Notes: generated from the letters alone by a model not told the origin. Numbered from the stretch's first letter, positions 26,102-34,870 are shown. The stretch: 64,000 bases of DNA from Gottfriedia acidiceleris (GCF_023115465.1 NZ_CP096034.1:2604001-2668000); one strand, 5' to 3'. Numbers and translations: made by a program.

Positions 26102-26950
26102 TTATTTAACCCCTAATGTTGACCCAACTTGAGAAATCGGTTCAGCTAATGCATCTACTTGTTGAGCTAATTTTTTCACTTCATCTTCTTTTAACTGTTT
26201 GTAATCAACGTATTGATCACCTTTTTTATAAGTATTTAAAGTTGTCATTAATTCATCGAATCTAGTTTTAATTGTTGAAGCTAAATCAGCATCTTTAGCT
26301 TTTAATTTATCTGATAATAATTGCACGATTTTATCTGAACCTTCCACATTAGCTGCAAAATCAGCTAAATCAGTATGAGAATATCGTTCTTCTTCACCTG
26401 TAACCTTTGAAGATGAAACTTCATTTAATAATTCCACAGGACCTGTTACAAATAATACTGGATCAATTTCAGCTGTTTCTACTTTTGCTCTTAAGTAGTT
26501 TGCATCCTTCATAAGTTGATCTGTATATTTTTCTAGACCTTTTGTTGTATTTTGAACCCAAAGAACTTGCTCAATTTTATGAAAACCAGTCCACTCATTA
26601 GCAGGTACATCACCTTCACGTGCATCGATTTTTGGATCTAAATCACCGAATGATTCTGCTACTGGTTCAATTCTTTCGTAATATGAACGACTAATTGGAT
26701 ATAAACGTTTTGCTTCTACCATGTTTCCTGCATTAATTGCATCAACGAACCTCTGTGTATTTGATACGAACTCTTCCGTTTGAGATACAACGAAATCTCT
26801 ATAATTATTAATCTCTGAATCTAAATTTATTTTTGCTTCTACTTTTGTTTCTTTTTTTACATTACTAGCTTCTTCACTTTTTTGTGCACAACCTGCCATC
26901 ATTAAACTTGTAGCAAGAGAAATTGCGATCATAGTAGTTTGCTTCTTCAT
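26102..26950 (-). CDS. efeO: EfeO, iron-binding lipoprotein with M75 (imelysin-like) domain
   Basis: The lipoprotein signal MKKQTTMIAISLATSLMMAG runs to the lipobox Cys. The domain contains the HxxE motif (FHKIEQVLW) of imelysin/EfeO and the GDLDPKIDAREGDV region. No cupredoxin domain is present, as in other Firmicutes EfeO. A longer frame opens at 27046, but GGGGGT lies just before the ATG at 26950, which is the start giving a lipoprotein. It is the first gene of the operon, behind a Fur-box promoter. Confidence 0.92.
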   Translation of the reverse strand: MKKQTTMIAISLATSLMMAGCAQKSEEASNVKKETKVEAKINLDSEINNYRDFVVSQTEEFVSNTQRFVDAINAGNMVEAKRLYPISRSYYERIEPVAESFGDLDPKIDAREGDVPANEWTGFHKIEQVLWVQNTTKGLEKYTDQLMKDANYLRAKVETAEIDPVLFVTGPVELLNEVSSSKVTGEEERYSHTDLADFAANVEGSDKIVQLLSDKLKAKDADLASTIKTRFDELMTTLNTYKKGDQYVDYKQLKEDEVKKLAQQVDALAEPISQVGSTLGVK

Positions 26951-27017
26951 GAAAATACCCCCGAAAAATCTAAATAATATATTATGTAAGTGATATTGAT
27001 AACTTTTCTCATTACTC

Positions 27018-27046
27018 ATCATAATACAATTGATAAATATTTTCAA
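27018..27046 (-). promoter_or_regulatory. Sigma-A promoter with overlapping Fur box for efeOBU
   Basis: On the minus strand TTGAAA (27046-27041) and TATGAT (27023-27018) are separated by 17 bp. The 15-mer at 27045-27031 reads TGAAAATATTTATCA. It differs from the Bacillus Fur box TGATAATNATTATCA at only two positions and fills the gap between -35 and -10. Repression by Fur under iron sufficiency follows from this layout. Confidence 0.75.
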
Positions 27047-27061
27047 TTAGATTTTCATAAA

Positions 27062-27090
27062 AAAATGACTGAAGCTTGTTCAGTCATTTT
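27062..27090 (-). terminator. Hairpin, copy 1 of an identical 29-bp palindrome
   Basis: Arms AAAATGACTGAA / TTCAGTCATTTT, with TTTTTTTATG following on the minus strand. It lies just upstream of the efeO promoter, insulating it from transcription arriving from the oxidase/aldolase pair. An identical copy lies 536 bp away. Confidence 0.7.
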
Positions 27091-27153
27091 CACGCTGTTG
27101 AAAAACTACCTTGTCAATTAATTATCAAATTTTCGTGAAAGGAGTAGGGTGAT

Positions 27154-27280
27154 GTTGATTTCCATTACAGGATGCTCGCTTTCCATGGGGCGAGATTCTT
27201 TAGCCTCCTCGGCAAGCCTGTGGGGTCTCAGCCTTCCCGCTTATCCCATAGGAGTGGAGCATCCCTCCATTCCAATTAAC
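27154..27280. repeat. GC-rich intergenic inverted-repeat element (REP-like)
   Basis: A ~127-bp segment much richer in GC than its surroundings. Its ends mirror each other: GTTGATTTCC...GGATGCTC on the left, and on the right the reverse complement reads GTTAATTGGA...GGATGCTC. Internal parts (CTTTCCATGGGGCGAGA, GTGGGGTCTCAGCC, CATAGGAGTGGAGCATCC) follow a pattern I recognise from repeats scattered through Bacillaceae genomes (tgatttcc...gctcgctttccgcggg...). No reading frame fits. It would fold into a long hairpin. The gene-free stretch around it (27091-27765) holds nothing else besides the second hairpin. Confidence 0.6.
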
Positions 27281-27597
27281 TTATTCATCTAAAAATGTCT
27301 GCGATAAACCCTAATCAAATAGCCTTTCCTTAGAGTATTCTAACTTTAATCAGATTGTAGATCAATTAATATTGAACATTTATTAAACTAAACAATCGAA
27401 TTTGTTTTCCTAAAAATAGCCCATAATATTTTTAACTTCTAAAAAAATCATTACTAGTATTATAGGAAATAAAATCGCTCAAACACATTTACATTTAAAA
27501 TCATTAAAAAATCATTCAAAAAATGCTGAATTCATCATTATTAATGTTCATTTAAAGTCCGTTTTCCCTATTGACGTCTTTAAATTTCAACAATCTG

Positions 27598-27626
27598 AAA
27601 ATGACTGAAGCTTGTTCAGTCATTTT
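27598..27626 (-). terminator. Hairpin, copy 2 of the identical 29-bp palindrome
   Basis: Base-for-base identical to the hairpin at 27062-27090. It is the first hairpin downstream of the aldonolactone-oxidase-like gene, and TTTTCAG follows on the minus strand, so it is probably that operon's terminator. Confidence 0.65.
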
Positions 27627-27765
27627 AAACTATATAGAAATATACCTATTATTTAGACTAAGTTTTCCAATTAATTTCACTTAATGTTCGTACTTTTTAA
27701 TATTACCTTTTATATAATTAAGGTACTACAGCTGAACCTATTAAATCATTTAACTGCAAGACTAA

Positions 27766-29064
27766 TTATTCAAACTTAAATAATTTTGCTAAATAAGCAT
27801 TCACAAAAATATTATTCTTATCTAATTGACTTCGAATAGTAAGAAAATTAGATAATGATGGATACGAGTGATTTAGTTTTTCTTTATTCATTGAATGCAT
27901 TTTTCCCCAATGTGGTCTGCCATTATAGCTTTGAAGAATTTCTTCTATTCTATTAAAATACTCTTGATGAGGCATTCCTTTATACATATGGATTGCGATA
28001 TAGGCTGAATCACGCATCGAAGCAGGACTTATTAAAAAATTATCTCCTTTTACAAATCGACATTCGATTGGGAAATGGACGTTAAATCGTTTATTTTTTA
28101 TTTCTTCTTGTATTTCTAACGTCGCATCATTCATATATTCAGCTGGAATACTGTATTCCATTTCGTTAAATTTTACATTTCGAGTAGTTGCAAATAATTC
28201 ATGGCTCGGTCCGACCATTCTTGTATTTGGAACACTGCTACCACTTATTCTACTAATTTGAGAACTACTTTTTGGAAAGTTTCTACTAAATTCACTTAAT
28301 AACCAAAAGGCATTATTTTCAATGGTTGCTACCTTCCATTTCTCAAATTTAAATGAATGTTTCTTCGTTCTAGTTTCATTCATTACCTTTACTTGAACAT
28401 AGTCAGAATAAGGGAATAAGTAAAACTCAAAATGTTCATTTTCTTTTTTCAAATTTAGTAAATTACTATAAACTTCATCAATCAATATTTTTTTACTCTC
28501 ATAACGATATGTTTTTGCAGGCTTTATTCTAATTTTAAATTTAACAACTATGCCAAGTAAACCTAACGACACGCCAATTGCCCTATATATATCTGTATTT
28601 TTTGTCTTTGAACAATCTAATAAATCACCTGATGGTAATACTACTGTCATCTCTTCGATTTGTGTAGATAGAATTCCGTGATTGATTCCTGTGCCGTGTG
28701 TACCCGTCAAAAATGCTCCTGCAATCGACTGAACATTAATATCACCTAAATTTTCTTGCGAATAACCTAATTCGTATAATTCATTCCCTAATTGCTCAAG
28801 CTTAGTTCCAGCCCAGACTTCAGCAATTTGTTCCTGTTTGTTGATTGAAATAATACCATTTAAATTATCTAGTGACATTAAATAGTCGTTTGTTGAAATT
28901 AGTGGAGTAAATGAGTGACTTGAACCTACTACTCTTATTTTCTTTTTTTCTGAGTTAGCTTTTTTAACGTGGTTTACAATTTCTTCAATTGAGGATGGAT
29001 ACAATACTTGATTCGGTTTAAACTTTACACTTCCAGACCAGTTTTTCCATAACATACTTTTCAT
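27766..29064 (-). CDS. FAD-linked oxidase, aldonolactone oxidase family
   Basis: 432 residues. The N-terminal PCMH-type FAD domain includes VVGSSHSFTPLISTNDYLMS and GSFxxGTHGTG-like IAGAFLTGTHGTG. The C-terminal aldonolactone-oxidase domain ends with the conserved HWGKMH motif. Relatives (L-gulonolactone, D-arabinonolactone and alditol oxidases) oxidise sugar lactones or polyols with O2. The substrate is not predictable. The ATG at 29064 overlaps the TGA of the aldolase-like gene (ATGA), with GGGGGTG upstream; the frame's earlier GTG at 29073 is less likely. Translational coupling implies a joint pathway. Confidence 0.83.
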   Translation of the reverse strand: MKSMLWKNWSGSVKFKPNQVLYPSSIEEIVNHVKKANSEKKKIRVVGSSHSFTPLISTNDYLMSLDNLNGIISINKQEQIAEVWAGTKLEQLGNELYELGYSQENLGDINVQSIAGAFLTGTHGTGINHGILSTQIEEMTVVLPSGDLLDCSKTKNTDIYRAIGVSLGLLGIVVKFKIRIKPAKTYRYESKKILIDEVYSNLLNLKKENEHFEFYLFPYSDYVQVKVMNETRTKKHSFKFEKWKVATIENNAFWLLSEFSRNFPKSSSQISRISGSSVPNTRMVGPSHELFATTRNVKFNEMEYSIPAEYMNDATLEIQEEIKNKRFNVHFPIECRFVKGDNFLISPASMRDSAYIAIHMYKGMPHQEYFNRIEEILQSYNGRPHWGKMHSMNKEKLNHSYPSLSNFLTIRSQLDKNNIFVNAYLAKLFKFE

Positions 29065-30236
29065 AGGAAGCACCCCCTATCTCCTCTGTATGTTGTGAAA
29101 CGGTCGATAATCTTATTTTTACTTACTACATACAAATGAGAAAAACGCTCAGCAATTTCACCAGACTTACTTGGTCTAAATAAAATAGCTTCTCCTATTT
29201 TTAAATCTTCATGTCCTGAATAAAAAACTGGGGTTTGAACTTCACCAGCACCTTCTAGTGGCAATAAAGTACAATGATTTGGGGAATATGGGGTCGGTAA
29301 TTTTTCTTTTCCTACAGCACCTGATGCGATAAATCCTCCACTTGTGCATGTAAAAATCTTATCCGCTGGTTTTCGAATGATTGGTAAAGCAAAGCCTATT
29401 GCTGGCTGATATTGAAAACTTCTGTATTCATCAAATAATGTTGGAGCGTAAAATCCTGAGCCTACTGTTACTTCAGTAACAACTTTCTCCTTCGTCGTCG
29501 AGTGAAGACTTCCAGTACCTCCCCCATTTACAAACTCAAGATGGTAACCATCTTTTTCAATGTATTTAACAATTTCTTTTCTTTTTTTCGCTATTTCACC
29601 TAATGATTTCTTCTTTAAAAACTGGATTATTTTATTTTTCAATACCCTATTTTTTGCATCATCACCAACCCCTGCAATTTGAGCCTCATATCCCATAATT
29701 CCTTCCAAACGCACATTCAAGGATTGCAATATATGTGTTAGTAGTGGTACTAAATCTCTAGGTTCTTTTATTGGTGACCGTCTAACTCCAAAATGAAAAC
29801 CAAAAAATGATGTACTCATGTCTATGTCGATACAAAGTGGAATAACAATCTCATTTTTTGCTGCAATCTTTTCAATAATAGTAATTTGTTCAGTCTGATC
29901 CACCATACATATGATTTTTTTACCCTTTTTTATTTGTAATGCTATTTTATTTAAACCTATTACATCAACTGTTGGATAACCAATTAATAAATTATCGAAT
30001 CCATTTTCAGCAAGAAAATCTGCTTCATGGGGGTTGTAGCACATTAGCCCTTCATAACAATCATTGCTCTCTAAAATATATTTTAAAACTTGTACACTAC
30101 GAATTGATTTTGTAGCAATTCGTATTTTCTTACCGTTTGATTTAGCGGCAATATCATCCACATTTTGAACAAAAGCATCCCAATCTAAAAAAGCACATGG
30201 CATAGACAATTTAGAAAATACCGATCGATCGACCAT
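29061..30236 (-). CDS. Amino acid deaminase/aldolase family protein (alanine racemase-fold PLP enzyme)
   Basis: 391 residues. The N-terminal alanine-racemase-type TIM barrel has its PLP lysine likely in IRIATKSIRSVQVL. Then come GYEAQIAG, FVNGGGTGSLHS, TEVTVGSGFYAP and a C-terminal D-threonine-aldolase-like domain (PIIRKPADKIFTCTSGGFIASGAVG). Related enzymes cleave or deaminate D-beta-hydroxy amino acids. It is first in a two-gene operon with the FAD-linked oxidase; the products of one may feed the other, but no pathway is known to me. Confidence 0.78.
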   Translation of the reverse strand: MVDRSVFSKLSMPCAFLDWDAFVQNVDDIAAKSNGKKIRIATKSIRSVQVLKYILESNDCYEGLMCYNPHEADFLAENGFDNLLIGYPTVDVIGLNKIALQIKKGKKIICMVDQTEQITIIEKIAAKNEIVIPLCIDIDMSTSFFGFHFGVRRSPIKEPRDLVPLLTHILQSLNVRLEGIMGYEAQIAGVGDDAKNRVLKNKIIQFLKKKSLGEIAKKRKEIVKYIEKDGYHLEFVNGGGTGSLHSTTKEKVVTEVTVGSGFYAPTLFDEYRSFQYQPAIGFALPIIRKPADKIFTCTSGGFIASGAVGKEKLPTPYSPNHCTLLPLEGAGEVQTPVFYSGHEDLKIGEAILFRPSKSGEIAERFSHLYVVSKNKIIDRFTTYRGDRGCFL

Positions 30237-30301
30237 TTATTCACCTATCCCGTAGCATTTTATTTTTAATTTATGCTCAAAATTATTTAATAAGAATAAA
30301 A

Positions 30302-30335
30302 AAAAGTTACATAGAATACTTTCTATGTAACTTTT
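30302..30335 (-). terminator. Terminator of the helicase gene
   Basis: A perfect stem AAAAGTTACATAGAA / TTCTATGTAACTTTT with loop TACT. It overlaps the last bases of the helicase stop codon and is followed by a T run on the minus strand. Confidence 0.8.
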
Positions 30336-32607
30336 AATAGTCTATAAATCCCTTTAATATTTGACACGTTAAAGGACAATTCAATCTCGCAGAGTTATTT
30401 GATTGGTTTAAACTAACATGCGACAAAGGAATGCCATACCATAAAATTTCATGATCAATCATAATGAAAGGTTGAACTTGATCTTTTTTTATAAAACTTC
30501 TATTTTTTTGATTTTCAAAATGAGCTTCACTTAGAAATAGAATTGGTATCTCAACTTCATTGATAAGTTTTCGAATTTCCAAAGACATTTCAGATAAATT
30601 TGGCATCGAGACAATTATTTTTTTCTTAGCATTTTTTAGATCATTTACTAATTCCTTTTTCAGGTCCAATGAATCATTTGAAAACAGTCTTAACCTCTTT
30701 GATATACTCTTTGAAAAAAACTTTTCAAACTCTTCTTTACTCACCTTGTATTCATTCTCCATTTGAAAATGAATTAACTTATTAATCGTCTTTTTTGAAT
30801 TTGTTTTACTTTTCATAAATGGAATATCTGCAATATGGATAAATTTGCCTCGAGCTCTAGTCAAAGCAACATTAATTAATCTTTCACTGTTTTGATCTGT
30901 AAGCAGTAATCCAGGAGCATATTGTGGTTTCGTATCAACTGAATCAAAAATGATTACGTCACACTCCGCTCCTTGAAATCGGTGAACTGTTGCGATTTGT
31001 ATCGGTAATTCACGATATTTTGTTTTCCCGATCATCTCTTTATGTAGTGCCGTAAGTAACTTTGCCTGTGCTCTATATGGCGTAACAATTCCAATTGACA
31101 TGACCCCATCTACAATACTTGAAAGAATACATTGAATTGCAATAATCGCAGACCCTAAATTATATCTAGAATTCGTATTTGAATCTTTTAAAGCATAGGT
31201 TTTAAGAAATTGTGAATTTATTAAACTATTTGCTTGCATTGGAAATGGCCTATGTTTTGCGATTTCCTGTCTTTTTTTAACAGAAGGATGATCAAACACC
31301 AATGAATGATAGATTTCTTTATTCGTAAATCCTGATATGGCCGGATGCATTCTCCTTTGTTGATTCAGTAAAACTAAATTAATTAATGGCTCACCATATT
31401 CTATTTTTTGAACAATACCAGTATGATGAAATAAATCTTCTTGTAGCCACTTTTTCACATATTCATTATGAAAACATGATGCGATAGGTGGTAATTGTTT
31501 AAAATCTCCGCATACAACAATTCGTTTCCCTAATGTTGAAGCAAATGCGATTTGTGGTGTATATGCCATACTAATTTCATCAACAATGACTAAATCGAAC
31601 TGGCGTAAGTAGATTAAAGGATCAATTGAACATTTGGATAATGTAGTTCCAATCACTTTTGCTTGATCAATTAATTCCTTTTCTTTTTCACGAATTTCCC
31701 CTCGAATTTTATTTAACTTATTTTGAATTTTACTTAAATCATCTAATTCTTTTTTTGAGGCTGCACCTCTTCTTGCTTTCCTTAGCATCGAGTGCTTTCG
31801 TTCATCTAAATTTTCCAATTCATATTGATTTATACTTCCATTTACTTCAACAAGCTTAGAAGAAAGGACATCTTCGTGTTGTAATAACACTTCATCTTTT
31901 GAATACCCATAGCGGACAATCTCGCCACTTTTCCATTTATCTTTCTTTTCTAATTCATGAATTACATTTTTCATTAATACATCTACTGCAGCATTAGAAT
32001 GAGCTATTACTAAAACTGACTTGTTTTTTTCATAATGTTTTAAAATAATATTAGTTAAATTATAAGATTTCCCAGTACCCGGTGGCCCCCATATATATGT
32101 TGTTGCATTATAAAATGAACGATAAATTAGCTCCTGCTTTGTTGAACTTTCTTTCTTCATTTTACTTAAATGTTTAGCAGTTGAATCTGCATTCATTAGC
32201 TTCATAATTCTTTTTTGTTTACTACGATAATCTTTTATTTCCTCAAGTCTTTCAATTAATTGATCTAGTAATTCCCACGGTTCATTAAAAAGTTCAGCAT
32301 GTGGAATCGTCGAAGTAATTCTTTCATTTATTTTCACTTCAACTTGAGAGCCTTTAAATGACAACAATTCACCTTGATATTCTTGATTTTCTATTTTTAT
32401 TCGAACCGGCGTTCCTTCTGGGACAAAAATTTCTGCATAAATCGTAAACAAGATAACCGTACTTTGTCCAATTTGATATAGTGGAGTCCCCTTAGAAAGG
32501 GTATAACTTCTCCCACCATGAAATTTTAAATAATTTCGTTCCGCTTCAATTGCAGTTTGCCATTCTATAATTAACTTATTGACGTCATTTAGTGTATTTA
32601 TAATCAT
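30334..32607 (-). CDS. SF1 (UPF1/IGHMBP2-like) helicase with C-terminal PLD-like domain
   Basis: 757 residues. The N-terminus (~1-100) is accessory with a small beta-barrel-like region. The helicase core follows: Walker A GPPGTGKS, motif II DEISM, motif III GDFKQLPP, motif V VHRFQGAECDVIIFDSVDT, and motif VI NVALTRARGKF. A coiled segment (~215-270) is inserted between motifs I and II. The last ~120 residues (KKIIVSMPNLSE ... FIMIDHEILWYGIPL) resemble a PLD-type domain without an intact HKD motif. Such helicases unwind DNA or RNA; fusions of this type occur in housekeeping and defence genes alike. It is monocistronic, with no nuclease or methylase neighbour. Confidence 0.75.
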   Translation of the reverse strand: MIINTLNDVNKLIIEWQTAIEAERNYLKFHGGRSYTLSKGTPLYQIGQSTVILFTIYAEIFVPEGTPVRIKIENQEYQGELLSFKGSQVEVKINERITSTIPHAELFNEPWELLDQLIERLEEIKDYRSKQKRIMKLMNADSTAKHLSKMKKESSTKQELIYRSFYNATTYIWGPPGTGKSYNLTNIILKHYEKNKSVLVIAHSNAAVDVLMKNVIHELEKKDKWKSGEIVRYGYSKDEVLLQHEDVLSSKLVEVNGSINQYELENLDERKHSMLRKARRGAASKKELDDLSKIQNKLNKIRGEIREKEKELIDQAKVIGTTLSKCSIDPLIYLRQFDLVIVDEISMAYTPQIAFASTLGKRIVVCGDFKQLPPIASCFHNEYVKKWLQEDLFHHTGIVQKIEYGEPLINLVLLNQQRRMHPAISGFTNKEIYHSLVFDHPSVKKRQEIAKHRPFPMQANSLINSQFLKTYALKDSNTNSRYNLGSAIIAIQCILSSIVDGVMSIGIVTPYRAQAKLLTALHKEMIGKTKYRELPIQIATVHRFQGAECDVIIFDSVDTKPQYAPGLLLTDQNSERLINVALTRARGKFIHIADIPFMKSKTNSKKTINKLIHFQMENEYKVSKEEFEKFFSKSISKRLRLFSNDSLDLKKELVNDLKNAKKKIIVSMPNLSEMSLEIRKLINEVEIPILFLSEAHFENQKNRSFIKKDQVQPFIMIDHEILWYGIPLSHVSLNQSNNSARLNCPLTCQILKGFIDY

Positions 32608-33086
32608 TTATTTCACCTTATTAATTTTGAAATTGATATTTAAATTTCTCTTTAATAATAGTTAGTGAATTCCAATTATTGCAAAGTCTATTCAACAATC
32701 GCCCCTTAACTATACAATAGAAAGTTTAAACATTTATAGTAATTTACTTATCATACACTAGTTCATACAGTTTATTAAATTATTACAACCAATCTATGTA
32801 GTAAAAATATTGTTGATTTTCACATTGTATTTATATGTAATTATTCATAATCTTTAAATGTTCTTTTCCTCCACAAAAAAAGCCTCCAACCAGATGAAAA
32901 GGAGAATGCATTCATTATGATAGTAGACTACCTTCCTTTATTATCGGATGGACTTTTTTGTGTGTCTACTATAAGGGAATAATATCATTCAGCAGTCTTC
33001 TTATTTATGCATAAAATTAAAATATTTTAATCTTTTTACCAAATATTGCCACTAAAAATGTATAATGAAATTAGGAGGTGATAGTT
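32608..33086. other. Gene-free stretch
   Basis: No reading frame is supported. The only structure is an inverted repeat, ATAGTAGAC at 32920-32928 and GTCTACTAT at 32964-32972, around a 35-base loop. Its meaning is unclear. Confidence 0.35.
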
Positions 33087-33524
33087 CTGAAGCCCAACAG
33101 GATTTTCTTTTGCCTAATTTACGATTTATTTGATCACAGCAATAGGATGCTCGAAAGAAGTAGAAACTAAAAAAACAAAAGATATTGGTTCAAAAACATA
33201 GAAATCATAAATACGAGAAATCATAAATACGAGAAATATAGAGTAGTTACGATAGATAACTACGTATTAAAAGCACAAGAAATACTTAGAAATTCTGATT
33301 GGAAATTAATAGATCCGAAAATGTCCCGTCAACCTGAATATGAATTAGTTTTTCAGTTTAAAAATCCAGATATTCAAGTAAAACAAATACTTTACAGAGT
33401 ATGGATTAATTCTAGTGACAACATGTTGGAAATAACTAAAAGTGGCCAATCTGTACAATGATCGAATGTAGATTCAGCGACTTTAGTTGAAATTATTACT
33501 GGAGAAAAATTAGCAAATAATTAA
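33087..33524 (+). pseudogene. Degraded lipoprotein gene
   Basis: AGGAGGTG precedes CTG-AAG (possibly a mutated ATG) and a signal-like MKPNRIFF... start. After a frame change the lipobox appears as LITAIGC-SKEVETKKTKD. Next is a perfect 16-bp tandem duplication (33201-33232) that breaks the frame. Then comes an intact stretch VVTIDNYVLKAQEILRNSDW ... ILYRVWINSSDNMLEITKSG ... SVQ, a TGA at 33459, and SNVDSATLVEIITGEKLANN to the stop. At least four lesions are present. The family is unknown. It lies 44 bp upstream of the barstar-like gene. Confidence 0.75.
33201..33232. repeat. Perfect 16-bp tandem duplication inside the lipoprotein pseudogene
   Basis: The unit GAAATCATAAATACGA occurs twice back to back, with five bases of a third copy. 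Removing one copy restores an open frame (KHRNHKYEKYRVVTIDN), so the duplication is a frame-breaking slippage event. Confidence 0.85.
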
Positions 33525-33567
33525 CTCTAGTAGTCTTAGTAATTTTTGATGTTTAAGGGGTAATAGA

Positions 33568-33954
33568 ATGATCATTAATGTTCAAAGTTCTATACTATTT
33601 CTTTTTTTATTCTTCTTGCCTTATTTTGTTCTTTTACTATACATAATTGAAAATGAAATAGAGAAAAAATCAAAAGTACCCAAATTAATTATTGATGTAA
33701 CAAAAGTAAGAACTAACAATGAATTGCATACTCTATTGAAAGAAAAACTGAAATTCCCATCTTATTATAGTGAAGATTGGGACGCTTTTTGGGAGACCAT
33801 TACTGGAATCGTAGAGTTACCAAATAAAATAGAGTTTGTTGGGTGGTCAGAAATGGCGAAAAGATTACCTGAAGATTCGAAAATAATGAAAGAATGCCTG
33901 CTAGAACATAATGAGGAATTCCCTGATTGGAAATGTGAGTTCTTATTCAACTAA
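33568..33954 (+). CDS. Barstar-family protein with an N-terminal membrane anchor
   Basis: 128 residues. Residues ~6-27 form one hydrophobic helix (SSILFLFLFFLPYFVLLLYI). Residues ~39-128 match barstar: LIIDVTKVRTNNELHTLLKE, FPSYYSEDWDAFWETITGIV, PNKIEFVGW. The YYxxxWDAFWE string corresponds to the barnase-binding helix. Barstars inhibit barnase-like RNases. No RNase gene is adjacent, and the anchor is unusual for a cytoplasmic inhibitor. AAGGGG eight bases before the ATG supports this start; no other Met precedes the barstar domain. Confidence 0.8.
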   Translation: MIINVQSSILFLFLFFLPYFVLLLYIIENEIEKKSKVPKLIIDVTKVRTNNELHTLLKEKLKFPSYYSEDWDAFWETITGIVELPNKIEFVGWSEMAKRLPEDSKIMKECLLEHNEEFPDWKCEFLFN

Positions 33955-34084
33955 CACTTTGAGTTAAATGGAAATAAGTAATTCTCGTAAAGTATTAATT
34001 CTAGCATTCTTTAGTGTAAGGACATTACATAACAACCTTCCTATTAAAATATAAAAAAGAGCTACCTAATTAGAATATCCCTAA

Positions 34085-34130
34085 AAAAACACTAGCGATA
34101 CAACAGTACTGATGTATCGCTAGTGTTTTT
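34085..34130. terminator. Bidirectional terminator
   Basis: A perfect 18-bp stem, half AAAAACACTAGCGATACA, with a ten-base loop and T runs on both strands. It lies between the barstar-like gene and the convergent esterase/ATP-grasp cluster. Confidence 0.9.
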
Positions 34131-34870
34131 TATTTAAATAATTCTCCTAAATAATACGGCATTTGTTTTCGCCACCAAACCCAGTCATGTGAAACATCTT
34201 CGCCCCATTCATCAAACCATGCTTTAATTTGTTTTTCTTCAAAGGCTTCTTTTAATGTAAAGTATGAAGGCAGTCCGTCTTGTTCCCAATCACCTAGCCC
34301 GGTACAAATTATGATATCTGCTGAACGGTATCGATCTATAAACCAGCCGTCATTTTGATTCCATATGTAATCACTTGGTGAATTTTCGTATACAAGAGGA
34401 TCATTTCCGTAGTCCCCAAAAAAGAAACGCACATCGTAAACACCGCTAAGTGCAACTGTTGTTTGGAAGACATCCGGATGTCTTAGGAAAAAGTTCAATG
34501 CATGATATGCACCCATACTACAACCCGTTGTCATCATTGGTTCAAACCAACCTGTTTTATGTTTAATAAATGGAATCGCTTCTGAAATTACATAACGATC
34601 ATATGCTTCATGAGCTAATGCACGGTCATGTACAGATTTTGAGTCGTGTAGCCAACTTTCGCTATCTATGGTAGACAGAGTAAAAAACTGAATTTTTCCA
34701 GATTCAATAAAGTCATGACACACATCAATCATTCCAAAATTATTGTATTCAAAATGAGTCCCCCCAGATGAAGGAAAAACTAGAATTGGCATGCCACTGT
34801 GTCCATATCTGTTCAACAGCATTTCTCGTCCTAATTCCCCGCTCCAATGGCTTAAATGTTCTATATTCAT
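34130..34870 (-). CDS. Esterase-family alpha/beta hydrolase
   Basis: 246 residues. The nucleophile elbow is GCSMG (TTGCSMGAYHALNFFLRHP). The oxyanion region is PILVFPSSGGTHFEYNNFGM, and a late catalytic His lies in VSHDWVWWRKQMPYYL. This belongs to the putative-esterase (esterase D/YbbA-like) class that often cleaves acyl groups from sugars, siderophores or peptides. The frame extends to 34909, overlapping the ATP-grasp gene, but GGGGATT lies before the ATG at 34870 (MNIEHLSHW...), which is preferred. It is third in a cluster of esterase, ATP-grasp ligase and esterase. Confidence 0.83.
   Translation of the reverse strand: MNIEHLSHWSGELGREMLLNRYGHSGMPILVFPSSGGTHFEYNNFGMIDVCHDFIESGKIQFFTLSTIDSESWLHDSKSVHDRALAHEAYDRYVISEAIPFIKHKTGWFEPMMTTGCSMGAYHALNFFLRHPDVFQTTVALSGVYDVRFFFGDYGNDPLVYENSPSDYIWNQNDGWFIDRYRSADIIICTGLGDWEQDGLPSYFTLKEAFEEKQIKAWFDEWGEDVSHDWVWWRKQMPYYLGELFK

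Noticed and set aside
32920-32972. 9-bp inverted repeat with a 35-base loop
   Set aside because: The arms are short and the loop large. No transposase or T run lies nearby, so no element or terminator can be claimed.
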